From Amoebophrya sp. A120 (lineage: Eukaryota > Sar > Dinophyceae > Syndiniales > Amoebophryaceae), in NCBI GenBank assembly GCA_905178155.1, contig CAJINV010000003.1, positions 6,043,985 through 6,107,984 on the forward strand: DNA of 64,000 nt, read 5' to 3'. The notes beneath the pieces are model-generated. The model worked only from the letters and a program-made list of their open reading frames with translations, had not been told where the DNA came from and ran no database searches. Below, piece by piece: positions 16,779 to 28,071 of the stretch (positions are counted from its first letter, which is position 1; every line of letters starts with the position of its first letter). Made by a program: the position numbers and the translations under genes.

Positions 16779-19700
16779 TCAGTAGGCCGCGACTTTTTGG
16801 ACGAGTTCCATCAGGACAGTAGCGCCCTCTGCTCCGTTCAGCGTCGCATGGCAGACGTTCATGGTAAACTTGGCTCTTTTTTCAGCGTCTGTGCGCCCGA
16901 CTCCCAGAATGGCCGTCATGCCCCTCGGCAAAGTTGGATTTACTTCCACCGGCGCATCCTTGCCGAGAGTGGTCAGGACGTAGCAAACATTGGAGAGGTC
17001 TTGGTCCTGGGGTGTCAATTTCGACCCGCGCTCCTTCAAGGCAGCAATGTCCGCAGCTATCTCTGCTACTGATTTTTGATTTACGTCCCGGAGAACCGCT
17101 ACGCGCAGTTGGTTGTCGACTGTGATCGCGAGACCTGGAGTTATTGTTATTCACACGTCTTCTTGCTTTCGACCGTATGAATGTTTTTGGTTTTCTAGTA
17201 TTTCTACAACTCAAAGAACTCTTTCTACTGTCACAAGAATGTAGGTGAGTGCGTTTTTCCTATCTTTGGGTCACTTTTTTCGTGTTGAAAAAATTCAGTG
17301 TCGTGGACTACAACAACCGGGAAAATGAAAAGCTATATACCTAGGTCCACGCTATTGGTTTGCGAGAAGTCCAGAAAAGCCGTCCGCTCCGTGTTCAGTT
17401 TGCGATTCAACTGTGTGGCAGCAATAGCGTCTCCGAAGAGCTTGGCCAGCAGTGTAGTCGGCGAGACCTTTGCTTCCTGCTTCGCCTTGTCCAAAAACCG
17501 GACGAAGTCCACTGTTTCCGACATGCCGAAGGTGAGTGAGTCCGTGGGCTGTACCGTCATGTTTCGCACCATGCTCTTTTGCATCGTTGATAACGCTACT
17601 TCTTTTCCGTTCGTCGACGTGTCCCCACTGGCGTTCTTGTTGTTTCCCAATGCTGCTGCGGGCGGGATAGCATGCAGCTGTGAGCTCACACTGCGAAACT
17701 GGTCCAAGTTCGGCTGTAGTGCCGCAGGCTTTGCGGCTTCGGCGTTGTCGACCTCGTCTAAGGGCAGAATCGTGCAAACCCTAGTGATTTCAGTCACGTC
17801 GATTTCTTCCATCTCTTTGACGTGGAATTCGGCGATCGTTCCCGCCACTTGCGAGACGATCTCAATGCTGGCCTTGTCGGTCTCCAGTTCCGCAATGGCT
17901 TCGTCTGCCTGCACCGTGTCGCCAACTTGCTTCAAAAACCGAATGATTGCGTTCTCCGCCGCAATCGGGGCGAGAACGTCTTCTGGTTCCGCTGAAGTAC
18001 TAGTTGTGGTAGAACTCGAAGAAGAAGTAGAACCAGAACTACTACTAGTACTCGACGTGGTTGGCGCTGCAGACGGATACCCCATAGCTCTACTCGGAGC
18101 TCGTTCCTGAGAAGTACCAACACCCGCATGCACCAAGAATCCCCGTTGCGTCAGCGTTTCTTGCAGGTGATCGGCGTTCAGGAGTGCCGTGCCCAAACCG
18201 TAGGGAACAAAAGCCGGCAGCGGGGTGCATTCCGAAAACACCATGGAGTCCAATGCCGTTGGGGAGAGCTTCTGCACCTTGCGCCTCAGTGCCGCGGCCA
18301 CGGGACCTAAAATTCCGGAGTTCGGGTTCGGGTCCACCAGCAACACCTCGAGGTTCGCGTTCTTCTCGGCTTTGCCCGCCAGTTCCCGCGCCAAGGCGTC
18401 GGGTGCCGCAGCGTAGCTGAGAACGTACAGCGATGTGGCACGCGCCTGCAGCTCATTTGCATGGTCGCTGAGACTCTTCGCAACCCACTTCACGTCAGGT
18501 CCCCAGGAAACGACGACCAGCTCCTTACTTGCGGCTGATGTCGAAGCAGCTTCTTGTGCATCGTGTACATTCTCGGCAATCGAAACGCGCAGGACGTCTT
18601 CGACCCCTAAACCGCGATCGGATTCTCCGATGGGCGTACTGGTGTCAACAACACTCTGTAGTGGCAATTTGGAGTGCAACGCCCCGAACGCGGCGGTGGG
18701 CGCGAAGCACAACACCATCCGTCCCTGATCGTGCAGGTTGACCATGGCGGGTAACATGGCTTCGAACAAGTTCATGTCGAGCGGCAGCGCGCAGGTCGTG
18801 TTTGCGTCCCCGGTGTAGGAAGAATACTCGGGCGTGTTGTGGTGCTCGCCCACACGCGCCAGAATGATGTCGCGGTCCACCATTTCGGTCACCTCGCTGG
18901 AAAGAGATGCCGGCACTTTCTCCCGTTCGCGCACCGCCAAACTTCCCCCATCCATGATGTAAATGTAGTTGGCCTGCTCCCCGCTGTCATAAAAGCGAAA
19001 GGCCCCATATTTCAAGTGATCTCGGGCGTGCTCGTTGAAAATTGTGTGCGGCCCCTTGACGAAAACCAGATTGTTTTCGGGTAAGCTCACACGCAGGCCC
19101 GCTCCAACTTGGGCGACCTGTGCCTCGTTGGGTAGCAAGGCGTGGAAATTTTTCTTCAAAAATTTTTCCGAAACATTATTCAACTCGCCGTAAACGCCGC
19201 CCCGCGTGTCCGCCGTACCGGGCGCGTGGTTTTCTTGGTGCACGTACCGGACGGTCCGGCTTTCCGCTTCGCAGTTTTGCATCACCCGGTCCAACGCGCG
19301 GGCGTAGATTTCGTTGCCGAGCCCCGCAAACCCCGCGTTTTTGGCCCCTTTTCCGCCGGACGATTTTCCCAGCAGGTAACTGGCCGGCAGGTCGAACACA
19401 GCTCCCTTGTCAATGTCCGTGTCGTAGTCCTGCGACACACCGGCGCCCCCACTGGAAGCAAGCGAAAAAATCTGCTGGTTCGTCAACTGCTTGTCGCCGA
19501 TCATAGCGGAGGAAACGGCTTTCTCGATCGCGTCCGTGATCTGTCCCAGTTCGTTGGCCAGGCTGGCGCCGGGGGTACCCTTGTCCGCGGCGGCGACCAC
19601 CTGGTTGAAAATGGTCTGCTTGAAGGTGTCGAACTGGTACAGGAGAAAGGGGTCCGCCCCCGGGTGGCCGTCGGATGCGTGCCCGAGGGGGCGGAAGGGG

Positions 19701-21513
19701 AAGGAAGAAATGCAGTAACTGGGCCTTCCGGTTTCGAGCGTGTCTTCCACACAAGCCCGGATGGCGGCGAGCCCGCCCGCCACGTCTTCCGCCTCCGTGG
19801 TGCGGCCCGCAAACCCGAAACTCGTGAAGCGGTCCTCAATGCGCTTTACCGCCGCGTGCGGGTCGTCCAAGGCAATCCGCGACGAGATCGAGCTGTTGTT
19901 AGCGGTCACCAGGAACACAAGGGGCATCTTCAGGCCCCGCTCCTTAGCCTCGATCGCGTGTTGGAAGGCATGCACCGCGCCATCGGTAAAGGCGCCCGTG
20001 TCACCGAAATTCACGATCGTAAGCCCCGGGTTCGCCTCACCCTCGATGCCCTGCGCGTACAGCTTAGCCGCTTGAAATTCGGTCTCGCGCCTGAGATCGC
20101 AATGGGAAGTACAAATAGAAGTGAGGGATTTCAAAGGAATAAAGTAGAATCGAATAAACGACGCTCGCTGCATAGTGCGGGCGCAAAAGACCACTGACTA
20201 TTCTTTTTTGCGCCAGCTGCACTGTATGAATGCTGCGGGAGGAGCCAGAGTGAGTTAATACAGCAGCACACTAACTAGTAACTACTACAAATACAAACGA
20301 AAAATAAAGAATTTAAATTTCTTCCTACACAGTGCGTTCAATTCAAAATCAAAACTGTGGAAAGAGCACCGCCATAGTAAGTAAGTACTTACCCTAGGTC
20401 GTTGCTTCCAGAGATGATGTGGTGTCCTTGTGGGTAGAAGACGCGAACTAGCGGATTGAAGATAAGCGGGTCCGCCGGATAGTCTCCCGACCAGTACTGC
20501 AAGAAAAAAGCTTTCGCCAAAGCCTCGTACTGCTGGTCTGGCGTAAACCCGAGTCGATCCAGTTCCTCCACCAATATGGGCGTGCGGTAGTAGGTGGCAA
20601 GGTTGAATTTCTCTCGGTAGAAGGTTGGCACTTTGAACGCGGGAACGGTGTGCAGCTTGTCGGCGTGATTCTCCACCTCCAGCGCCAATTTTTGGCGCGA
20701 AAATTCGGTGATTCCCGCGAACATGTGGGAGTAAATGCTGCTGCCCATGGTCGGCAGTGCCAGTGCCGACTTCGCGAAGTTCGCGGATACCGGTTTACTG
20801 AAGGCCACGTTCGTAAAAATCGTTCGCCGGTAGCTGTCTCGCTGCTCCTTGGACGCCAGGAGTTGCTGAATGTTCTCCCGCTGGACGTCGAAGTCTAAGG
20901 TCGTCCCCACTGCTGTTGTGTACGTGGAGGATGTGGATGTCTGTTCGCCAATGACCCCGATCTGCTCAAAGTCGTGCTTCAGACCCTCAATGACCTGGCT
21001 GAAAAATTCCGGAGGCTTGCGGATCATCTTCAAGAAAGTGGCCTCATCTCCATAGCGCACGTACTTGGAGGAAGAGGATGAGGACGACGACGTCGAGCCG
21101 CCATTTCTTGCACTTGTTGCGGATGCGGCAGATGGCGCCGCTGCACTGGTTTGCGCTGATGAAGATGAAGATGCTGCGGAAGATGCCAACACCGATGGAG
21201 CGGCACCGCGGCCTCCTTCTTCCTCTTGCAGAGCCGCAGATGCCGGGGAGGCTCGCTTTTTGCTTGAAAACGAGGACATATAGCGCTGCAACGGAGCAGC
21301 TGCGGACGAAGACGATGTTGACGATGAACTGAATGAAGTTGGACGTTGGTGATGACCTGAGGCGGGAGTCAGCCATTTCAATGTCGACCTTGTCTTCAAC
21401 ATCATGTTCATCGGGGCGACGCGTCGCGGTTCCAAAGACAATAGGGGGGTGTCGCAAAGCGGTCGCGAAGCGCGCCGCAATTTCGCGCGACCACAAGCGG
21501 TGGTCGCTGCCAT
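16779..21513 (-). CDS. 2-oxoacid dehydrogenase E1(alpha-beta)-E2 fusion protein, about 1,410 residues
   Basis: E1 decarboxylates a 2-oxoacid with thiamine diphosphate; E2 passes the acyl group from a lipoyl arm to CoA. Exons: 21513-20393, 20090 to about 17341, and about 17150-16779 (TGA). Intron 1 is GT-AG and restores SGSNDLGRETEF. The N-terminus is Arg/Ser-rich, consistent with a mitochondrial transit peptide. The E1 alpha-like thiamine motif runs from GDTGAFTDG (residue ~400) to ANNSSISS (~440). A divergent E1 beta-like region follows, then a Ser/Thr linker, a lipoyl domain with ETDKASIE (~1110), and an acyltransferase domain ending CHATLNGAEGA in place of DHRxxDGA. No E3-binding domain is evident between lipoyl and catalytic parts. 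The last intron has no in-frame GT-AG solution. Substrate (pyruvate or branched-chain acids) cannot be told; fused E1-E2 polypeptides are unusual. Confidence 0.8.
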
Positions 21514-22791
21514 ACTTACAGCTCTTTTTGCTATTTTATTGCAATAGAAGCCGAGAAGATGAAAAAGGTCGTGCGTAATTATATCGCAAAAAAATCAAAT
21601 TCAAACTTGGACTTGCGCCAGCTAGTAAAACTACTACGATTTTTCCAGTACAACAGCGGAGTCGACGCTTGGTTTTCGTACTAACTGCATCAAAACAACT
21701 ATTTTCAAAGAATTGCGAGTGACGAAGCTGATCGATAGACAATGGGCCAAGGGGAACCAGGATGATTTCGCTGCGAGCACATGAAACCGAGAATATCAAC
21801 CGACTGTGCCTGACCTCATTCGGGCGCTTCACCAAAGTGGCGGTGTAGATGAAGATCGAAAGTATTAATTTTCTCGCTTGTGCAGAATTTTTCTCGAAAA
21901 AGTCGAATACACAGCTCCTTGCAATGCGCACGACACTCAGCGACACTCATCCAGGAATCAATCCTTTTGCACCTCGGGCGACTAAATGAATTTCTACAGT
22001 CGTGGTTCTTCAACAAGCTCGGAGTCGGAGGAAACTAAGTATTGAAAGCCGCGCGTGCATCTGACGTGACGAGATCGCTTCCTTCTGCTTCTGCCTGATA
22101 CGAGATTCCGGAAATGCTCTTGACATAGCTACAGCTTTTTCGCATCTACTAAATTTAGATTTGCTATTCCAAAATCGATGAAATGGCGCGACTCAGAGGA
22201 AGTGTTTCTTTGGCGGCAGAGCCAGCGATCGCAGTCAAAACTGAATAAACAGTCGTGCAAGAGGAGCTTAGTTAGGTGGTCTGTCTTGTTTGTTACATTC
22301 ACTTTGTGCGGTTGGTCTGTATCCCCGAGTCGGCTAACCGCTTGTTGTCAAGCACCGCTAGGCTGCGCGAATGAAAAAAGAAAAACATTAAGAACTCGAA
22401 ACGGAAAATTAACCTAAGGAACACACTTCACAACTTTGCTCGTCCTCATATTGAAAGTGGCTAATGGGCAGGGCTATGACAGCTGCTAGAGTTTTTATTT
22501 CATCTGAGAAACATACTTATTTATCAACACGGTGCTCTATTATCACGCATCTTCAACGCTACTAGAAATTAGCGAAGGGGTACTAACTTGATGGTCTTTG
22601 CATCTTTGAAGCACGACTATGAAAAAAATTTTCCAAAAATTATCTAGGAATATCACCACGTCTATTTTACCATTTTGAACTGCTTCGCTTCTCGTCTGTG
22701 TCTGATGTCTGCACGACGACGGGCACAGGCACAATAGAATTATCCGCCTCACTGCTTCCAAGCTCCAAACCGAAGCTCATACAGGGGCGGC
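21514..22791. other. Intergenic, nothing recognised
   Basis: About 1.3 kb between the start of the E1-E2 gene and the end of the 629-residue protein gene. One 136-codon minus-strand open frame (21536-21946) has no recognisable feature. Confidence 0.4.
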
Positions 22792-25700
22792 TCACTGCGC
22801 GACTCGATCCGCGGCATCCTGCGCACTTCCGCGACGCCACGAGTGAGAAGTCACGTTGGCGCGATTCCGCTTGAAGAAAGAACCGTGACAGGTTTTCTTG
22901 CTGCGTTCGACGTATCCGGGCACGTATCCGCACAGATCAGACTGTGGCAGCGTGCGCACTGGCGCTCCGTTGATCGACATGGTTGTTGCACTCGTACCGT
23001 ACCCGCTCTCGGACGAGACCGTCGGCGTTTCGTCGCCAAACCGCTTGGAGTCCGTATTGGTCCGGCCGCCCCCGCCGAGGGTTCGGCCATTCATTTCCGC
23101 CTGGCGGAAACCCAACTGATCACTTTTCGCAGCTTGTTCTGCCTTTCTCTGCAACAGCGACCGCGGTTTCCAGGGCTGCTTCGCACCTCCAGCAGGGTCG
23201 CTGCGGAGGCGGGCGTCACCGTTATCATTATCCTCCCGCACGTTGTTCATCGCGGCATCCATGACCATGTTGACGCGACGATCCTCCTGAAACAGAGACT
23301 CGCGGCTCAACCGGACTGCATTACAATTCTGCCGCATTTTCTCGGCGCGCAGCTCTTCGAGTGGAGTGCGCGTCTTGCGGATGGTTTTCCACGGCACCTG
23401 TAGTTTCGGGCCGCAAAATAAATCCCCGTCGGAAGAAAACATTTGCGCATGATTTTTCGTGTCAACGTCGAGAGCGGCAGATGCTGTGCAGGGAATCATG
23501 CTGCCATCGTTCACTTTGTTTTCTTTGCCGACCTCTCTCTCCTCCAGCGGATCGCACGAAGCGTCAAAAATCACCGGGGTTGTTGTCGTTGTAGTGTCAG
23601 AAAAATGCAGCTTCTTCAGGTTCTTCCGCGTCTCGTTCGCACCTTCGTCCAGGGCATCGGGAAAGACGGTCCCCGGAACGATGCAACGCTTCCGCAGCGG
23701 CAGCGCCATGCGCTCGCGGACCTTCAGCAGCAGGGCACGCGAATAGTACGACTGCTGCTGCTGGTGCAGTTCTTGTTGATGAAATACCGGAACAACCGTC
23801 TGCGCGGATGAAGCTGCCCCCGCCAGGAACAATAGGGAGCCGGTCGTGGTCGCTGCCCCGCCGGGCGAGGATCCCGAGCAGGTCGTGCTGGAGCAAGAAT
23901 CCAGGCAGACCCGGTCGTTCGTCGAAACGGTGCATGTGGTGTCGTGCTCGTGCTCCAGGTGCGTGTGGTCTTGTTCGGAGCTTGCCACGTCAGAGGGCGG
24001 CGCATCTGTGGACGATGGCGGCAGCATTTCTTGCGGTGGTAGAACTGCACCAAGACGATGATGTTGAGCAACATCCTCTGCAACTGCCGGCGCGCCCATG
24101 TGGGGCATCATCAAGGACAGGTCAAAAAAATCGGTCTTCCCCGAGTTTTGTTCCCCCGGAAGGAATATCCTGTGCAAAAGTATCGTACTCGTATAAATCC
24201 AACCTTTTCTTTTTGCATGAAATAGTATAGAAGTTGGTGAGAAGCTGTTGCGATGTTGGTGCGGAAGTTGGTGCGAAGTGGGTGGAGAAGTTGGTGGGGA
24301 AGTTGGCGCGGAAGCCGTTCAGAAGTGGCGGAACGTGCTGGCATCGTCAGCACGTTCTCTGGTGTCAGGCGTGGCGCGTGACTCTGCCGCGACGAGTTCT
24401 AGCGCCTTGGCCGCTTGCAGTTGCAGCTGTATGGGCTGGAAAGAATTGCCCGGCAGATAAATCTCTACAATGACTAGCGAAAGGTGAGAAAACCCATTAT
24501 TTAATAGTATTCCGCAATAGAAACAAAGAATAGAAACGAAAAACAAAAACAAAGAATGAAAACGAAAAACGACAACAAACAATGGAAACGAAAAACGAAA
24601 ACAAAGAATAGAAACGAAAAACGAAAACAAAGAATAGAAACGAAAAACGAAAACAAAGAATAGAAACGAAAAACAACAACAATGAAATGCAGACAAAGCG
24701 CCCAAGCTTCTAAGCGGCGAAGCCTTGAAACGAAGAGGCCTCGAAACGTCTCAGCAGCGAAGCCTCGAAGCAGCGAAGCCTCGAAGCAGCGAAGCCTCGA
24801 AGCAGCGAAGCCTCGAAGCAGCGAGGCCTCGAAGCAGCAGCGAAGCCTCGAAGCAGCAGCGAAGCCTCGAAGCAGCAGCGAAGCCTCGAAGCAACGAAGC
24901 CTCAAAATCAGGGGTCCCCGGACCCGCCATTTTGTCGTTCCGCCGGACCGGAGCGACAAATCCAGGAGTCCCCGGATCCGCCATTTTGCCGTTGCGCCGG
25001 ACCGGAGCGACAAATTGATCCAGGAGTCCCCGGACCCGCCATTTTGTCGTTGCGCCGGACCGGAGCGACAAAATCAGAGGTCCCCGGACCCGCCATTTCG
25101 TCGTTGCGCCGGACCGGCGCGACAAAATCAGGGGTCCCCGGACCCGCCACTTTGTCGTTGCGCCGGACCGGAGCGACAAATTCAGGGGTCCCCGGACCCG
25201 AGAGTTTGCCGTTGCGCCGGACCGGAGCGACAAATTCCGGGGTCCACCCGCGAGTTTGTCGTTGTGCCGGACCGGAGCGACAAATCCAAGGGTCCCCGGA
25301 CCCGCCAATTTGTCGTTGCGCCGGCCCGGAGCGACAAATCCAGGGGTCCCCAGACCCGCTAATTTGTCGTTGCGCCGGACCGGAGCGACAAATTCAGGGG
25401 TCCCCGGACCCGCAAAATTTGTCGTTGCGCCGGACCGGAGCGGCAAATTCAGGGGTCCCCGGACGCGCCAATTTGTCGTTGCGCCGGACCGGAGCGACAA
25501 ATTCAGGGGTCCCCGGACCCGCCAATTTGTCGTTGCGCCGGACCGGAGCGACAAATTCAGGGGTCCCCGGACCCGCGTATTTGTCGCTGCGCCGGACCGG
25601 AGCGACAAACTCAGGGGTCCCCGGACCCGCGAAGTCCGGTGCCGGACCATGGCCGCCGAGCCGGTGCCAGACCATGGCCGCCGCGCCGGTGCCAGCATGC

Positions 25701-27535
25701 AAGATGGCGGCAAAGGCCAACCTGCCAGCCGCGCCGGTGCCGGATCGTGGCCAAGCCAGTCTGGCGCTTTCAAAGTCGCAGGCGGATGGGCCTACCTGTG
25801 CTGAAGCGCCGGAACCGATTATCCACAGATAGACGCTGAGTTTGTGCTACTATTCATCTAGCGGAATACTATTAAGTCTGCAGGATACTGGACACGGGAA
25901 GCGGGATAAGGCTAGTAGAAAGACGGCCACACTCATTCTTTCCATTTATCTGCAGCGCAGTTCGGCACGTCCGCACGACGGCACCATGCGCGCAACGTAT
26001 AGAAAAGGCGGCAAAGGTTGCGCCTGTGATGGCTGCACGCAAAGACGCAAACACCGGGAAAAAAATGAAGCTGCGCGCGCCGTTGTGGAGCCGGAGCTGC
26101 ACGCCGCAGGAGCTAGCTTCTCGCCAACTTCTCAACAACTTCTCGGCCAATATATTAATCAAATTCATTCATTTCGCAAACGCCTTTGCTTTTCTTGTGC
26201 CAAAAAACGCAGCTTTGCGTGCAACCTACACAATATGCCGCGTTTTTTGCTCCACAGCTTCTAAACAGCTTCTCAACAACTTCTCAACAACTTCTCGGCC
26301 AACATATCTGACAGATTTGGCGAGAAGTTGTTGAGAAGTTGTCGCGCAATTCATGATCTAGAGGATGCTCTGCTTTTGCCAACAGACCACTTTTCAAAGC
26401 CCAAAACCTTCCTGCAAAAGCAGGTTTTGGAGCTCCCGCAGCGCTCACATTTGCGCAGAGGCGCGACCGCAGTATGCACGGCCAAACTGATTCGTGACGG
26501 CACACGCGGCCACGAATCGAGATCCGGGAAACTCGTGAGACAGCAGCCAAATGCATGGCGGTACAGAAATTGGAACGCCTACAGTTCAAATCCGCACCAA
26601 GCCCCCGAACAAACCCACCCGCTGACTCCCGCCAATTTCTCAACAGCTGGGAAGTTGGTGAAAAGGTTAGGAGGAAGCTGGTGAGAAGTTGGGGGAAAGT
26701 TGCCTAAAAGTACGTGAGAAGTTGTAGAAAGGTTTCATGCAAGAAAAGGTCGGATTTATACGAGTGCGATACTTTTGCACAGGATAAGGAAGTCGTCGTC
26801 TTCGCCGGGACTTCTGCTGTGGTACGCTGCGCGGGTTCTTTTGCGCGGCGACGGGATCCCGGTGGTGTCCATAAGCAGCCCATGCGATCCGCAGAAAAAT
26901 CCAAGCTCGCTGTCCTGAAGATCAAAATGTAAATGCTGCTGCCGCGCACCAGTAGCGGTTCCTGCTTGTACCCCGAAGGTCGGCCCAGCGTAGTTCGCGG
27001 TTAGGAAAAAATTGCCCCCGAGCTCGTCCTCGCCGTCGCTGTCACTGAAGAGACAGCTGGGCGAATGGTCGGAATCCTCGCCCTCATCCGTTTCCGCTTC
27101 ATCAAAAAGTCCGAGTTGATCTTCATAACACTTTTTCGCGGGAGAGGCAGACGAGCGGTCGTCCCGATCATGTCCTCCACTTGGGATTGTCGTGAAGAAG
27201 TCGAGGGAAATGGAAGGCAGAGAAGCGCAGCCCGCCGTCTTTTTTCGCCCCCGAGCCTCAGCGTACGTCCCTGAAATGAAATTTGAGAGATGCATGGAAA
27301 TTCTCTGAGATCCGTGCGCCTCCTTGTCAACAAGCATATTTTCTCTTGACGCAATTCTTGTAGCCGGCTTATTCGTCACCAGCTAGAGGTAGGAATAGAG
27401 CTACAGCATTCATGTGTACAAGTGTGGTCCTCATAGCATAGCAACTACTGTAACAAGAACAGCATAGTGAGTGATCTGTTGTAATTTCATTGTGATGGCT
27501 CTTAGTTTCATACCAGGAGATCCAGCTTTATCCAT
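22792..27535 (-). CDS. Protein of unknown function (about 629 residues), split by a giant introner; possible microtubule-associated motif
   Basis: Exons: 27535-27514 (MDKAGSP), 27270 to about 26781, and about 24169-22792 (TGA). Intron 1 is GT-AG (243 bp). Intron 2 is a 2.6-kb mobile-element-like insertion. If it is spliced GT-AG the three exons total 1,890 nt, exactly 630 codons; if it is cut at its target duplication the junction reads DDFLPGEQN, also in frame and five residues shorter. The first half is acidic and Ser-rich (DEAETDEGEDSDHSP), the middle is Ser/Thr-rich. Near residue 580 it reads DLCGYVPGYVERSKKTCHG; CGYVPGY-like motifs occur in small ciliary microtubule inner proteins of the FAM166/CIMIP2 type, but one motif is weak evidence. 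No membrane helix or enzyme signature is visible. Confidence 0.7.
24531..24681. repeat. A-rich tandem repeat (about 24-28 bp unit)
   Basis: Five to six copies of a unit close to GAAACGAAAAACGAAAACAAAG with AATA spacers, inside introner A. Confidence 0.85.
24713..24905. repeat. Short tandem repeat, unit about GAAGCCTCGAAGCAGC
   Basis: Roughly a dozen copies of a 15-18 bp unit reading GAAGCCTCGAAGCAGC with small insertions, adjoining the 54-bp satellite inside introner A. Frames through it give meaningless Ser/Lys/Arg repeats. Confidence 0.85.
24912..25640. repeat. 54-bp satellite array inside introner A
   Basis: About 14 head-to-tail copies with starts of GGTCCCCGGACCCG at intervals of 54 bp for most units (for example 24914, 24968, 25080, 25134, 25188), one unit being 58 bp. 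Each unit contains an inverted repeat TTTGTCG...CGACAAA around CCGGACCGG, so each can fold as a hairpin. The long open frames across it in several frames are repeat artefacts. Confidence 0.9.
26276..26342. repeat. Hairpin of GAGAAGTTGTT repeats inside introner A
   Basis: An arm of ACAACTTCTCAACAACTTCTC type at about 26276-26297 is matched by its reverse complement at about 26321-26342, with roughly 23 bases between. Related GAGAAGTTG/GGAAGTTGG words are scattered at 24230-24330, 26100-26150 and 26650-26730. Confidence 0.8.
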
Positions 27536-28071
27536 GGCGGCGAGTGCTGCACCACTGTGCGAGAGATTCATCTTTGTGTTGCTCACAGGCCGCGCACTGC
27601 GATTTTTAGTATTTTCAAACCGATGGCGGGAATGGGATGTGTGTTTCAAAAAGCAGGCGATATCAATTTTTCGTTGTTTTTCCCTTCGCCGCAAAGATTC
27701 TAGGCTCCGGAAGCGAAAGCGTCGTGACAAAGAAAAGCAATAGCTTTCTTCACTCAAAAAAAAGGCAGGACTAGCACCGCTCTCGTTTCGTCACCCTCGT
27801 GGTCCTGTTTTCGAGACACAAAATACCATATGTGTGCTGAAGGAACAAACATGCCGAGTATTTCAAAAGGACTTGCTTCGTCTTGGAACAAAAGTGGAAA
27901 GATGGACTCACACACATACGACGCGCCGAAGAGGTTCGCAGAGTTAAGTCAGGAGTTCTTTTCCTTCTCTGCGCTTGGTAAAATGATTGACATTGATTCG
28001 AAAAACTTAAACTTGCAGGATAATGATGGCGCGCTGATTCTATTTGCACAACTCGTAGAAATGAAGTGCTT
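27536..28071. other. Intergenic, nothing recognised
   Basis: 535 bases between two minus-strand genes; short open frames only. Confidence 0.4.

Larger units (their letters stand above)
24166..26786 (-). mobile_element. Introner A: 2,621-bp element forming intron 2 of the 629-residue protein gene
   Basis: The ends are inverted repeats of about 50 bp (minus-strand start TATCCTGTGCAAAAGTATCG at 26786; its complement ends at 24166), with few mismatches and a 3-base gap. The insertion is flanked by a perfect 5-bp direct repeat TTCCT (26791-26787 and 24165-24161). Removing the element plus one TTCCT gives an uninterrupted coding frame (DDFLPGE). Inside lie an A-rich tandem repeat, a short Ser/Arg-frame repeat, a 54-bp satellite and a 22-bp-arm hairpin; no transposase frame is visible, so the element is non-autonomous or spread by another enzyme. 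Confidence 0.85.

Noticed and set aside
19142-20197. 351-codon plus-strand open frame
   Set aside because: Antisense shadow of the E1 part of the dehydrogenase gene, which has clear family motifs on the minus strand.
21536-21946. 136-codon minus-strand open frame
   Set aside because: No domain, no coding-like composition and no splice context linking it to a neighbour.
24912-25640. CRISPR-like appearance of regularly spaced hairpin repeats
   Set aside because: The whole 54-bp unit is repeated with no unique spacers, it sits in a eukaryotic intron, and no cas genes are present.
24751-25773. Long open frames on both strands with repeated PDRSDK- or APVRRND-like units
   Set aside because: They are translations of the 54-bp satellite, whose length is a multiple of three, so every frame without a stop stays open.
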